Source of the DNA: Candidatus Heimdallarchaeota archaeon
Lineage (GTDB): Archaea; Asgardarchaeota; Heimdallarchaeia; Heimdallarchaeales; Kariarchaeaceae
DNA length: 50,604 bases
Direction: 5' to 3'
Assembly (NCBI GenBank): GCA_015523565.1
Contig: WAKA01000156.1
Coordinates: forward strand, 1-50,604
The notes beneath the pieces were generated by a model, which worked only from the letters and a program-made list of their open reading frames with translations, was not told where the DNA came from and ran no database searches. Both the position numbers and the translations under genes were made by a program. Below are positions 42,190 to 50,570 of the stretch, piece after piece (position 1 is the stretch's first letter; the number at the start of each line of letters is the position of its first letter).

Positions 42190-43650
42190 ATGGATGTTGA
42201 TCCCTCCTTGCTTGAATTTGCCCTTTCAAAAGCGATGGGTGCAGACGTTACATATGCCGACGTCAAATTTTTGGAAAGAAATAGTGTGTCTGTGACCGTA
42301 AAAAACGGAGTCATTGAAGGAACAAACAAAACTCTATCTGCAGGTATTGGAATTAAGATTCTCTTTAATGGAGGATATGGTTTTGCATCAACCAATGTAT
42401 TGGATCGTGAAAACATTGGAAAAACAGTGGAAAAGGCTTTACGTGTTGCCAAAGCCACATCAAGAGCAATGAAACACCCTATAGTTCTTGCTGAGGAACC
42501 TGTTTATGAAGACAAAGTCATCACTCCAATGAAAAAAGACCCTGTCCAAGTTGAATTGGAAGAAACTATTGCCCTTCTTATTGATGCATCAAAGGCGGCA
42601 GACATTGGGGATCCGCGAGTTAAAGTAAGAAATGCATATTATAACCACTGGAAAGATCATATGATCCTTTGGACTTCTGAAGGGTCTCGTATCGACCAAA
42701 CAATTGCCGTGACTGGTGGTGGCGTTTCCACTTTGGCTGTCGGTAATGGTGAAACCCAGACACGAAGCAAGCCTTCATCGTTCAGGGGTGATCTTTCCAC
42801 TGCTGGTTATGAATATCTTGAAACCCTTGACTTAGTTCAAGTTGCACCCGAAGCAAGCAAAGAAGCTGTTGCCCTTCTTGAGGCACCCCATTGTCCAAGC
42901 TTGAATGATGCCACATTGATTCTTAAACCTGCCCAACTGATGCTACAGACTCATGAAAATGGACATGGATTTGAACTTGATCGTGCCCTTGACTATGAAG
43001 CGGCATTTGCAGGAACCAGCTTTCTCAAACCTCATCTGCTAAACAAACTGGATTTCGGAAATGAATTGGTCACCATTGTAGCGGACGCTACCTATCCAGG
43101 GGGGCTAGGTACTTTTTACTATGATCATGAGGGTGTCAAGGCCCAAAAAACCACATTGATTGATAAGGGGAAATTTGTTGGATATCTCTCTTCAAGAGAA
43201 ACAGCTCCATTGATCGGATTGGATCGATCTTCTGGAGCTTCACGCGCATCTGCTTACAACCGCATGCCTCTTATCAGGATGACCAATATAAATCTACAAC
43301 CTGGCGACTGGAAGTATGAGGAAATAATTGAAGATACAAAGGATGGCTATATGTTCGATACAAATGTCTCTTGGAGCATTGATGACTTACGGCTCTCGTT
43401 CCAATTCGGATGTGAAATTGGATGGAGGATTGAGAATGGGGAAATCACTGGCTTGATCAAAAATCCAAGCTATACTGGCATCACCCCTCAATTTTGGAAT
43501 TCCGTTTCAGCCGTCGCAAACAAGGATGATTTCAAAATATATGGAACTCCAAATTGTGGAAAAGGTGAGCCTGGTCAAGTTATGTATACTGGTCACGGAT
43601 CTTCAACGACTCGATTTGAAAATGTGAGAATTGGCGTTGTCCAGAAATAA
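42190..43650 (+). CDS. tldD: TldD-like metallopeptidase with a shortened active-site motif
   Basis: A 486-residue TldD protein, the catalytic partner of TldE. The C-terminal half follows the family closely: GYDDEG-equivalent YYDHEGVKAQ, RMTNINLQPGDWKYEEIIEDTKDG, WSIDDLRLSFQFGCEIGW, FWNSVSAVA and GTPNCGKGEPGQ. The metal motif, normally HExxxH (HESVGHPLELDR in relatives), reads HENGH (255-259), one residue shorter. The flanks are otherwise intact. ATG 42190 is chosen; TTG 42175 is in frame, but a TATA-like box is 25 bases upstream of 42190. It ends one base before the stop of the convergent mtnP gene. Confidence 0.9.
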   Translation: MDVDPSLLEFALSKAMGADVTYADVKFLERNSVSVTVKNGVIEGTNKTLSAGIGIKILFNGGYGFASTNVLDRENIGKTVEKALRVAKATSRAMKHPIVLAEEPVYEDKVITPMKKDPVQVELEETIALLIDASKAADIGDPRVKVRNAYYNHWKDHMILWTSEGSRIDQTIAVTGGGVSTLAVGNGETQTRSKPSSFRGDLSTAGYEYLETLDLVQVAPEASKEAVALLEAPHCPSLNDATLILKPAQLMLQTHENGHGFELDRALDYEAAFAGTSFLKPHLLNKLDFGNELVTIVADATYPGGLGTFYYDHEGVKAQKTTLIDKGKFVGYLSSRETAPLIGLDRSSGASRASAYNRMPLIRMTNINLQPGDWKYEEIIEDTKDGYMFDTNVSWSIDDLRLSFQFGCEIGWRIENGEITGLIKNPSYTGITPQFWNSVSAVANKDDFKIYGTPNCGKGEPGQVMYTGHGSSTTRFENVRIGVVQK

Positions 43651-43651
43651 T

Positions 43652-44404
43652 TTATTTTAGCTTATCAATTAAACTTGTGATGATCTGCTTTAATACATCC
43701 ATTTTAACATTGAATAATTCTATGACTTCTTCATGACTGATCTGCGCTTGCATACCTGCTCCAAAATTTGTAATCACACCTATTGTTGCATAATCTATTC
43801 CCAGTTCCTTCGCAAGAAATGCTTCTGGTGCTGATGTCATCCCCAAATAATCTGCCCCCAACATTCTCATCATTTTCACTTCTGCCGCCGTCTCAAATCG
43901 AGGGCCATTTGAAACTGCTATTGTGCCATGGGGGACATATGGATGTTCTTGTGTTTCTAACACTTTAATGATTTCCTGTCTGACTCTCTCTGAAAATGGA
44001 ATGGATACGTCTGTATGAACCACCCTCTTGAACTCTTGTGGAACGGTTACATCTGAATCTCCCATGAAAAATGTCTGTATCCTGTTGGATGTGAAATCAA
44101 TTATCTGATCAGGAACAACAAATGTTCCTGGCTGAATATCCTCTCTTGTCGTCCCTAATGCGTTGGTAGCTATGATTGTCTGGACTTCTTTCAAAAACAA
44201 CGCATAGATATTTGCCCTGTAATTGATCTTATGGGGAGGTACCGTATGGTCTTTACCATGTCTTGCCATGAAGTAGACATGATTGCCGTCTTCCATTTCC
44301 ATTTTCATAATTTCTCCGCTTAATCCAAATGGTGTGGATATCCTCTCTGTTTCTCCCGATCCCATTGTATAAAATCCTGACCCCCCAATTATTCCCAATG
44401 CCAT
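43652..44404 (-). CDS. mtnP: S-methyl-5'-thioadenosine phosphorylase
   Basis: A 250-residue trimeric purine nucleoside phosphorylase of the MTAP group. It cleaves methylthioadenosine, the by-product of polyamine synthesis, to adenine and methylthioribose-1-phosphate. Family blocks: IGGSGFY at the start, ARHGKDHTVPPHKINYRANIYAL, TNALGT, and SNGPRFETAAEVKMMRMLGADYLGMTSAPEA. Purine specificity, MTA or inosine, cannot be settled by eye. ATG 44404 is chosen over TTG 44419. Arranged divergently with the MTA/SAH deaminase gene over a shared TATA-like box. Confidence 0.92.
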   Translation of the reverse strand: MALGIIGGSGFYTMGSGETERISTPFGLSGEIMKMEMEDGNHVYFMARHGKDHTVPPHKINYRANIYALFLKEVQTIIATNALGTTREDIQPGTFVVPDQIIDFTSNRIQTFFMGDSDVTVPQEFKRVVHTDVSIPFSERVRQEIIKVLETQEHPYVPHGTIAVSNGPRFETAAEVKMMRMLGADYLGMTSAPEAFLAKELGIDYATIGVITNFGAGMQAQISHEEVIELFNVKMDVLKQIITSLIDKLK

Positions 44405-44424
44405 GTGTTCTGGAATCAAATGTG

Positions 44425-44436
44425 CTTAAATAAATG
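44425..44436. promoter_or_regulatory. Bidirectional TATA-like box between mtnP and mtaD
   Basis: CTTAAATAAATG lies about 28 bases before ATG 44458 on the plus strand and about 26 bases before ATG 44404 on the minus strand. One AT-rich element could serve both divergent genes, each as a leaderless mRNA. Confidence 0.5.
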
Positions 44437-44457
44437 TTCTAATTAAATCAACAAAAA

Positions 44458-45861
44458 ATGCAGTTTCCACCAAAAATAAAAATTCCTCAAATAACTATGT
44501 TTGTGTCTCCCGAAACAACCTTGCTCAAAGCAAAATATCTGGTCACCAATACTTCCTCGTTTTCTCCACAAGTTATTGTTGACGGTGCAGTTCTTATTGA
44601 AGGAAACAAAATCATTCAAGTCGGTTCACAAAACGATATTTCCATGACTACAGATTATGTCTATGATTTTGGTCATCATGTAATCCTCCCGGGATTGGTC
44701 AACGCCCATTCGCATGCTGCAATGACGTTGTTCCGAGGTTACGCTGATGACCTTCCGCTTCAGGAATGGCTGAACGACTATATCTGGCCGATTGAACGAA
44801 AAATGACCAAGGATGATGTTTTCATTGGTGCCAAACTTGCCGCTGCGGAAGCTCTCCTTTCTGGAACAACCCTTTTTAATTCACAGTATTGGCATCCCTC
44901 ACAAGAGGCCGATGCATTCAAGGAAGTTGGTGTTCGATTAACTTGTGGTCCCCCTACCCTTTCAGGAATGGCGAAACTTACATTTCCAACAGAACTTATT
45001 TCTAAATATCATGGGAAATTCAATGACTTCGTCAGGATATCCATGAACCCCCATGCCCCTTATACTGTCTCTCCGGAAGGATATCAAAAGATCAACGATT
45101 TTGTTGCCAAGTTCAATGCCCAACGCTCAGAACATACTCCTCCCATGATTGTCCATACACATGTGGCCGAAGCTGCTGATGAAATGATGGCTATCCATGC
45201 ATTTGCAGAACGCGAAGGTTTCTCCATCAAGAGTGAGATAAAAACCCCTGTCCAATACATGGATTCTATAGGTGCATTGACCCCCTTTACCTTAGCGGCT
45301 CATGCAATTGAGGTGCCTGCCAATGATCAAAGAATTCTTGCCGAAAGAAAAGTCTCTGTCTCAATTAATACTGAATCAAATATGAAATTGGCAAATTCTG
45401 TAGCCCCTGCAAAAGAATACTTGAATCTTGAAATGAATGTTGGACTTGGCACTGATAGTGCATGCTCCAATAATGCACTTGACATGTTTTCCACCATGAA
45501 GTCTACTGCTATTGTTCAAAAAGGGTTTTTCAAATCCGCAGTGCGTCTTCCTGCCCCGACTGTCCTTTCAATGGGAACCGTTGGCGGTGCTTCGGCAATG
45601 GGTTGGGACAATATAGGCGATCTTAAACCTGGCTATTATGCAGACATTGTGGCTGTAGACCTTAATTCTCCTCACTTGCGTCCCATCCCCTCTGAAAAAA
45701 CACTTATCTCGCATCTAGTATACGCCGCAAAAGGATCCGACGTCACTGATGTCATGGTTGGTGGCACTTGGAAACTTCGAAACAGAAACTTGATGGCTGT
45801 TGACTTGCCAACTTTGCTTGAGGAATTTGAAACAAAATCACTGGATCTTCTTTCTCGTTAA
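44458..45861 (+). CDS. mtaD: 5-methylthioadenosine/S-adenosylhomocysteine deaminase
   Basis: A 467-residue amidohydrolase that deaminates MTA or SAH to the inosine form. The metal site is NAHSHAAM (first His pair), VHTHVAEAADE, AAHAIE and GLGTDSACSNN (Asp). The start AKYLVTNT...VLIEGNKIIQVG and the end with AAKGSDVTDVMVGGTWKLR are those of the MtaD/SsnA group. With mtnP it offers two routes to dispose of MTA. The 3' end interlocks with the convergent aldo/keto reductase gene through TTAA. Confidence 0.92.
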   Translation: MQFPPKIKIPQITMFVSPETTLLKAKYLVTNTSSFSPQVIVDGAVLIEGNKIIQVGSQNDISMTTDYVYDFGHHVILPGLVNAHSHAAMTLFRGYADDLPLQEWLNDYIWPIERKMTKDDVFIGAKLAAAEALLSGTTLFNSQYWHPSQEADAFKEVGVRLTCGPPTLSGMAKLTFPTELISKYHGKFNDFVRISMNPHAPYTVSPEGYQKINDFVAKFNAQRSEHTPPMIVHTHVAEAADEMMAIHAFAEREGFSIKSEIKTPVQYMDSIGALTPFTLAAHAIEVPANDQRILAERKVSVSINTESNMKLANSVAPAKEYLNLEMNVGLGTDSACSNNALDMFSTMKSTAIVQKGFFKSAVRLPAPTVLSMGTVGGASAMGWDNIGDLKPGYYADIVAVDLNSPHLRPIPSEKTLISHLVYAAKGSDVTDVMVGGTWKLRNRNLMAVDLPTLLEEFETKSLDLLSR

Positions 45862-46706
45862 CGGGAGTCCCACCAAAGCTTTTGGGTTGATGGATCCCAA
45901 CCTGTACGCAATCCCTCGTCAAAATTATCCAACTTCCTCATATCCTCTTCTTTTAGCTTGAAGTCAAAAATGGACGCGTTCTCTAAAATCCGCTCTTTCT
46001 TTGACGATTTCGCTAAAACAATTAGCCCTTTCTCAATTCCCCATCGCAACAAAATTTGGGCTGGTGTTTTTTGGTATGTCTTTGCAATTTCAATCAGCCG
46101 GTGGTCATCCAATTTTCTTCCTTTTGTCAATGGACTGTATGCCTCAATCTTAATTTCTTTGCTTTCACAATATTCCTGTAATGATTTTTGGTAAAGATAG
46201 GGTGAAAATTCAATTTGGTTCACTACTGGAATAATTTCTGAATCTGCAAGTAATTCATCTATATGGTGTTCCATATAGTTGGAAACCCCTATTGCTCGAA
46301 CCTTTCCTTCCTTGTACAATTTCTCAAAGGCTTTCCACGTTTCCATCCTTAGTTCCTCAACTGGCCAATGGATTAAATACAAGTCCAAATAGTCCATATT
46401 AAGTTTTTTGAGTGATTTTTCAAATGCATGAAGTGTTTTTTCATAACCGTGGTCTCTATTCCAAAGTTTTGAGGTGACAAATATTTCCTCCCTGGGAATT
46501 CCGCTATTCTTTATCCCTTTACCGACATCCTCCTCATTTCCATAAATGGCGGCTGTGTCAATATGTCGATATCCTATCTCCAATGCATACTTTACTGCTT
46601 TCTCTGTTTCCCCTCCTGACTTCGCCCGATAAGTCCCCAATCCAAAAATGGGGATTTCAACCCCGTTATTCAATTTCATTTTTGTGTCAATCGCATAATT
46701 GTCCAT
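45858..46706 (-). CDS. Aldo/keto reductase (AKR5-like)
   Basis: A 282-residue aldo/keto reductase of the AKR5 type, such as 2,5-diketogluconate reductases. The tetrad residues are in RHIDTAAIYGNEEDVG (Asp, Tyr), VTSKLWN (Lys) and YLIHWPVE (His). NADPH contacts lie in VLAKSSKKERILENASIFDF. ATG 46706 (MDNYAIDTKMKLNNG) is chosen; the frame is open to 46748 but that would overlap the mini-HEAT gene. It differs clearly in length and sequence from the reductase at 34373. Confidence 0.92.
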   Translation of the reverse strand: MDNYAIDTKMKLNNGVEIPIFGLGTYRAKSGGETEKAVKYALEIGYRHIDTAAIYGNEEDVGKGIKNSGIPREEIFVTSKLWNRDHGYEKTLHAFEKSLKKLNMDYLDLYLIHWPVEELRMETWKAFEKLYKEGKVRAIGVSNYMEHHIDELLADSEIIPVVNQIEFSPYLYQKSLQEYCESKEIKIEAYSPLTKGRKLDDHRLIEIAKTYQKTPAQILLRWGIEKGLIVLAKSSKKERILENASIFDFKLKEEDMRKLDNFDEGLRTGWDPSTQKLWWDSR

Positions 46707-46728
46707 AATTGTAATTTTTTGTATCCCT

Positions 46729-46977
46729 TTAATCATTTTCCATTTCACGATTGTTGTCCATTTCCATTCTAAGAATTTTCTTTATTGCCTCATTTGCAGT
46801 CGTCTGAACCTCCAAATACTCGTCTTGCATCAATTCTTTCAGGATATCCCAGATTTCTGGAGGAACCTCTTGCAACTCACCAATGAGATAAGCTGCTTCC
46901 ATTCTTTCTGTCTGGTCTTTACTTTTTGCCAGTTCCAAAATTTCCTGAATAGTAATATCCACCAATTTATTGTTCAT
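46729..46977 (-). CDS. Mini HEAT-repeat protein
   Basis: An 82-residue helical protein. One and a half to two HEAT-like units are visible: ILELAKSKDQTERMEAAYLIGEL followed by ILKELMQDEYLEVQTTANEAIKKIL. There is nothing else in it. It sits between the molybdoenzyme gene and the aldo/keto reductase, 21 bases after the former, so it may be co-transcribed and act as a helper for it. Such tiny HEAT proteins are sometimes assembly chaperones, which here is only a guess. Confidence 0.65.
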   Translation of the reverse strand: MNNKLVDITIQEILELAKSKDQTERMEAAYLIGELQEVPPEIWDILKELMQDEYLEVQTTANEAIKKILRMEMDNNREMEND

Positions 46978-46998
46978 TTTTATGATTAAATACTATAC

Positions 46999-49176
46999 CT
47001 ATTGGATTGTGTTGTTTGGTTGAATTGTGACCAAAACTTTTTTGAAAACTGGTGTTTTTGAAAGTGGATCTATTTGTGGTGGAACCAACAAATTTCCCTC
47101 TGGAAAGAACATCCCTACATTTCCCTCTTTGATTGGAGATTCCACTGCTTCAACCCTCATCCTGCCAACTTCTGATCTAATCTCTACCCAATCCCCATTT
47201 TTGGCACCAACTGTTTCCAAATCCTCTTTTGAAATAAAAACGACATTTCGATGTTTACTGCCCCGATATACATCCTCCTCATCATAAATGATTGTGTTGA
47301 ATTGACCTTCTGAACGGAATGTCATTAAATTCAGTTTCCCCTTTGGTGGTCTCGCATCACGAGGCTTTAAAACAAAAAGATTTGCTTTCCCATTTTCTGT
47401 CGAAAACTTTGGCTCATGTCTTATCCGTCCTTCTATTGTAAAATCATGCTCTCTTACATTTTTTATTTGTTGCATTCCTGGGATGATATTCCCTATCAGT
47501 TCTCTTATTTTGTCATGATCCCCCATGTTTTTCCAATCGACACCCCCCTCATTACCAAATAACTCTGTTGCAAGCTTGATAATTATCTCTGTCTCAGATG
47601 GCAATTTCTCATCTGCCGCTTTTTCCCCTCCAACAGAATACCTGACAAAATTGAACATGGATTCTTGGGTTGTTCCCTGCTTCTCCTCATCCCTTGTTCT
47701 TACAGGAAGTATCAATGCTTCTTTTCCCTGTCCGTATAAATGCCCAAGATTTAATGTTGTACTTAACTGACAAGTGAACTTGATATTGTTGAGTGCCTTC
47801 TCTGCCCATTTTGATGCGGGATTTGATCCATAGAGATTTCCTCCCAAAAAAAATCCAACGTCTATCTCTCCCCTTTCCGCGGCCTTCATTGCTGCAAATG
47901 TATCAAATCCCTCCCTCTCTGGAACCCTTATTCCCAAATTTTCTGCAATTGCATCAATGACCTGCAATTTTAATTTTGGGACAACCCCCATCGTTCCCAC
48001 TCCTTGAACATTGCTATGCCCTCGAAGTGGTAGTAGGCCACTCCCCTTTCTCCCTACTGCCCCTATTAGTAATGACAGGTTTGCCAGCATTTGCACTGTT
48101 TCCACCCCATGTTTTTGGTGTGTCAAACCCATGGCCCACGCAAATACTGGGTTTTTTGCTTCTAAGATGTATTTTACTGTCTTGTCCAATTCTGGTTCCG
48201 AGATGCCTGAATACTCTAACAATTTATCAATATCTTCATTTTCAAGATCTTCTAGAAACTCTTCTGCGTTGTTGCAGTAATTTTTGAGAAACTTAATGTC
48301 TGATCTTCCCAGTTTATGGATCTTAACCGCAATTGCCTTGAAAAATGCCATGTCGCCCCCACAATGCGGTTGGACATAGAGATTTGCAATTTCAGTTCCA
48401 AACAATAACGACCTAAAATGACTTGGAATGGCAAATCTCTCTAAACCCACTTCTCGGAAGGGGTTGACCACAATTATTTTCCCTTTTCTTTTCCTGAGAT
48501 TCATCATATGTGTCATAAATCTTGGATGATTGCTACTTGGATTGGCTCCTGCAATCATGACCAAATCCGATTTTTCAAGGTCTTCCAACTTTATGGTTGC
48601 AGTTCCTGTCCCGAATACCTTTGACAGTCCAACTCCGCTTGCTTGATGACAATAATAACTGCAATTGTTTATGTTGTTTGTTCCCAATTGCCTTGCAAAA
48701 ATTTGCAATAGGAATGCCGCTTCATTTGAAGACCTGCCTGAAACATAGAAAAACGTTTTTTCAGGTGATGTTTCTCTTAATTTTTCAACTATTGTCTTGA
48801 ATGCCTTGTCCCAACTTACTGGAAAAAACCTGTTTTCCCCCTTTGGTTTATGCAATGGGGTTACCAACCGACCTGCCAATTCCAATTCTCTTGGACCTAT
48901 TTTTTTCAAATCATCGACTGTGTTTTCCATAAAAAAACTTGCAGGGATTGGTTTGAGCATGTCTTGGGCTTGTGCTTGCATTGCCTTTTTACAAACCTGA
49001 AACCCCTTCCCTAGCTCATTTTTCATCCCCTTCATTCCAAAAGCACATGTTTTGCATGTATTTTGCTTTCGTAGTGCCCTGAAAAGCCTAATTGTTCCTC
49101 CTGCGCGTTTTCCCATCTTGAAGGTATACTTGACTGCATGCCATCCCCCTGCTTGCCTCGGTCGTTTATTGCCCAT
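46999..49176 (-). CDS. YdeP-like molybdopterin oxidoreductase
   Basis: A 725-residue molybdopterin-bis-MGD enzyme of the FdhF/YdeP group (Fdh-alpha-like). The Mo ligand position is Cys176 in CSYYCHQASG, where FdhF has selenocysteine or cysteine. Cofactor-binding segments are AGANPSSNHPRFM, LPLRGHSNVQGVGTMG and the C-terminal KLNLMTFRSEGQFNTIIYDEEDVYRG. Only three cysteines (41, 44, 62) lie near the N-terminus, so the usual four-cysteine iron-sulfur site is incomplete. YdeP-type substrates are unknown. No FdhD or molybdenum-cofactor synthesis gene is nearby. ATG 49176 gives MGNKRPRQAGG with no Tat signal. Confidence 0.85.
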   Translation of the reverse strand: MGNKRPRQAGGWHAVKYTFKMGKRAGGTIRLFRALRKQNTCKTCAFGMKGMKNELGKGFQVCKKAMQAQAQDMLKPIPASFFMENTVDDLKKIGPRELELAGRLVTPLHKPKGENRFFPVSWDKAFKTIVEKLRETSPEKTFFYVSGRSSNEAAFLLQIFARQLGTNNINNCSYYCHQASGVGLSKVFGTGTATIKLEDLEKSDLVMIAGANPSSNHPRFMTHMMNLRKRKGKIIVVNPFREVGLERFAIPSHFRSLLFGTEIANLYVQPHCGGDMAFFKAIAVKIHKLGRSDIKFLKNYCNNAEEFLEDLENEDIDKLLEYSGISEPELDKTVKYILEAKNPVFAWAMGLTHQKHGVETVQMLANLSLLIGAVGRKGSGLLPLRGHSNVQGVGTMGVVPKLKLQVIDAIAENLGIRVPEREGFDTFAAMKAAERGEIDVGFFLGGNLYGSNPASKWAEKALNNIKFTCQLSTTLNLGHLYGQGKEALILPVRTRDEEKQGTTQESMFNFVRYSVGGEKAADEKLPSETEIIIKLATELFGNEGGVDWKNMGDHDKIRELIGNIIPGMQQIKNVREHDFTIEGRIRHEPKFSTENGKANLFVLKPRDARPPKGKLNLMTFRSEGQFNTIIYDEEDVYRGSKHRNVVFISKEDLETVGAKNGDWVEIRSEVGRMRVEAVESPIKEGNVGMFFPEGNLLVPPQIDPLSKTPVFKKVLVTIQPNNTIQ

Positions 49177-49219
49177 AATTCACCAATTTACTTTATTAAT
49201 AAATAGTTTTCCCAGATAT

Positions 49220-50440
49220 TTATTCTGAAGATTGAATCCCTTGCCCTGTAATCTCAAAAACGGCTTCACTTTCCGGTAAAACCGGACTGTCAAAAACCTT
49301 GATTACCCGTTTCTCGCCCTTCGACTTTCTCAAGTAAAAACGTGTGCCTGCCCAATGCCCCATGATGTTGCCGCCGACTGCTGTGGTTGGATCACCAAAG
49401 AATTGAGCTGGGTTTGCCTGAACTTGGTTGGTGACAACAACAGCCACATTGTAGGTATCTGCAAGCCTGTGAAGGCTGTTCAGGTGGGCATTGAGGATCT
49501 GTTGCCTTTCTGCAAGCGTCCCCCTTCCTGCATATTCTGCCCTGAAATGAGCCGTGACCGAGTCAACTATGACAATTCCATATTCATCAGGATGTTTACC
49601 CAAGAACTCTAAAAGCTTGATCACTGCAACCTGCTGATTGTCACTGTTTTTTGCGCGTGCATAAAGTACATCTCGAAGAACATCATTGACATCTTTTCCC
49701 CATCCTTTGTCTCGAAATCGGTTTGCAATCTGGACAATCCTTGAAGGTGAAAAAGTACCTTCTGTATCTATATAGATCGCTTTTTTCCCCAATCCCCCCA
49801 TTTCTGGAGGCAATTGGACAGTAACTGCAAGCTGATGACAAATCTGTGATTTGCCTGATCTGAATGATCCAAAAAATTCGTATGTCTCTCCTCTTCTTAT
49901 TCCCCCATTTCCCAATTCCTCAACAAATGTCAATTTATCCAGTGTTTCCGCCCCAAAAGTGAACGTCTCTGACTGTTGCATTCTTTCAAGCACTTCTAAT
50001 CCTGTCGTAAACAGTCCTCCTCTGATTGTTTCCACAATGAATGTCTGGTATCTCATTGCCGCATTTGCAGTCAATCCATACCTTTCCTCCAATTCCTTGA
50101 CTGGAGTCGTTTCAAGCAACCCAATGCTCATCCCCTTTTCCCTAAGGGATCTTGCCGTTGTTGGTCCAATCCCTTCTATGTCTTCCAAATCTATTTCTGG
50201 TTCATAGTTTGGGTATAGCTCTGGAAACATTTCTGCAATGTTTGATCTTAATTTTTTTGCCGCAGGTCTTGTAAGCCCCGCATTTTCCAACTCTATCATT
50301 GACGCTTCCATCAATTTCCGAGGGGTGTCTATTCCCTCTTCAATTAGCATCTTTGCGGTTTTAGGTCCCAATCCGGGAACATCCTGCAATGCCATGTGAT
50401 CAATGGTCAAAATATTTTCATTTTCCAATTCTGTTGCCAT
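49220..50440 (-). CDS. radA: DNA repair recombinase RadA with two HhH domains
   Basis: A 406-residue archaeal RecA/Rad51 homologue for strand exchange. Most RadA proteins have about 320-350 residues and one N-terminal helix-hairpin-helix domain. Here two lie in tandem: VPGLGPKTA (21-29) in the first, IEGIGPTTA (88-96) in the second. The ATPase core has Walker A GSFRSGKS (191-198), less usual than GEFGSGKT, and Walker B IVIVDSV. The polymerisation segment reads FTTG where FxxA is usual. ATG 50440 (MATELENEN) is chosen; the frame is open to 50515. A TATA-like box is 25-30 bases upstream. Confidence 0.93.
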   Translation of the reverse strand: MATELENENILTIDHMALQDVPGLGPKTAKMLIEEGIDTPRKLMEASMIELENAGLTRPAAKKLRSNIAEMFPELYPNYEPEIDLEDIEGIGPTTARSLREKGMSIGLLETTPVKELEERYGLTANAAMRYQTFIVETIRGGLFTTGLEVLERMQQSETFTFGAETLDKLTFVEELGNGGIRRGETYEFFGSFRSGKSQICHQLAVTVQLPPEMGGLGKKAIYIDTEGTFSPSRIVQIANRFRDKGWGKDVNDVLRDVLYARAKNSDNQQVAVIKLLEFLGKHPDEYGIVIVDSVTAHFRAEYAGRGTLAERQQILNAHLNSLHRLADTYNVAVVVTNQVQANPAQFFGDPTTAVGGNIMGHWAGTRFYLRKSKGEKRVIKVFDSPVLPESEAVFEITGQGIQSSE

Positions 50441-50462
50441 TATGTAATCTTTGGAAATTCTA

Positions 50463-50476
50463 GAATATAGTATAAG
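50463..50476 (-). promoter_or_regulatory. TATA-like box for radA
   Basis: The minus strand reads CTTATACTATATTC, ending about 23 bases before ATG 50440. It lies inside the longer open frame and so argues against a start at 50515. Confidence 0.5.
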
Positions 50477-50570
50477 GGAGGCGTGGATAAAACTGAATGC
50501 GCATTTTAATAACACGCAAGGGAAAATGTAAAAATAGTCTGTTCAATAAGACTATGAGGGAGACCTCCTG

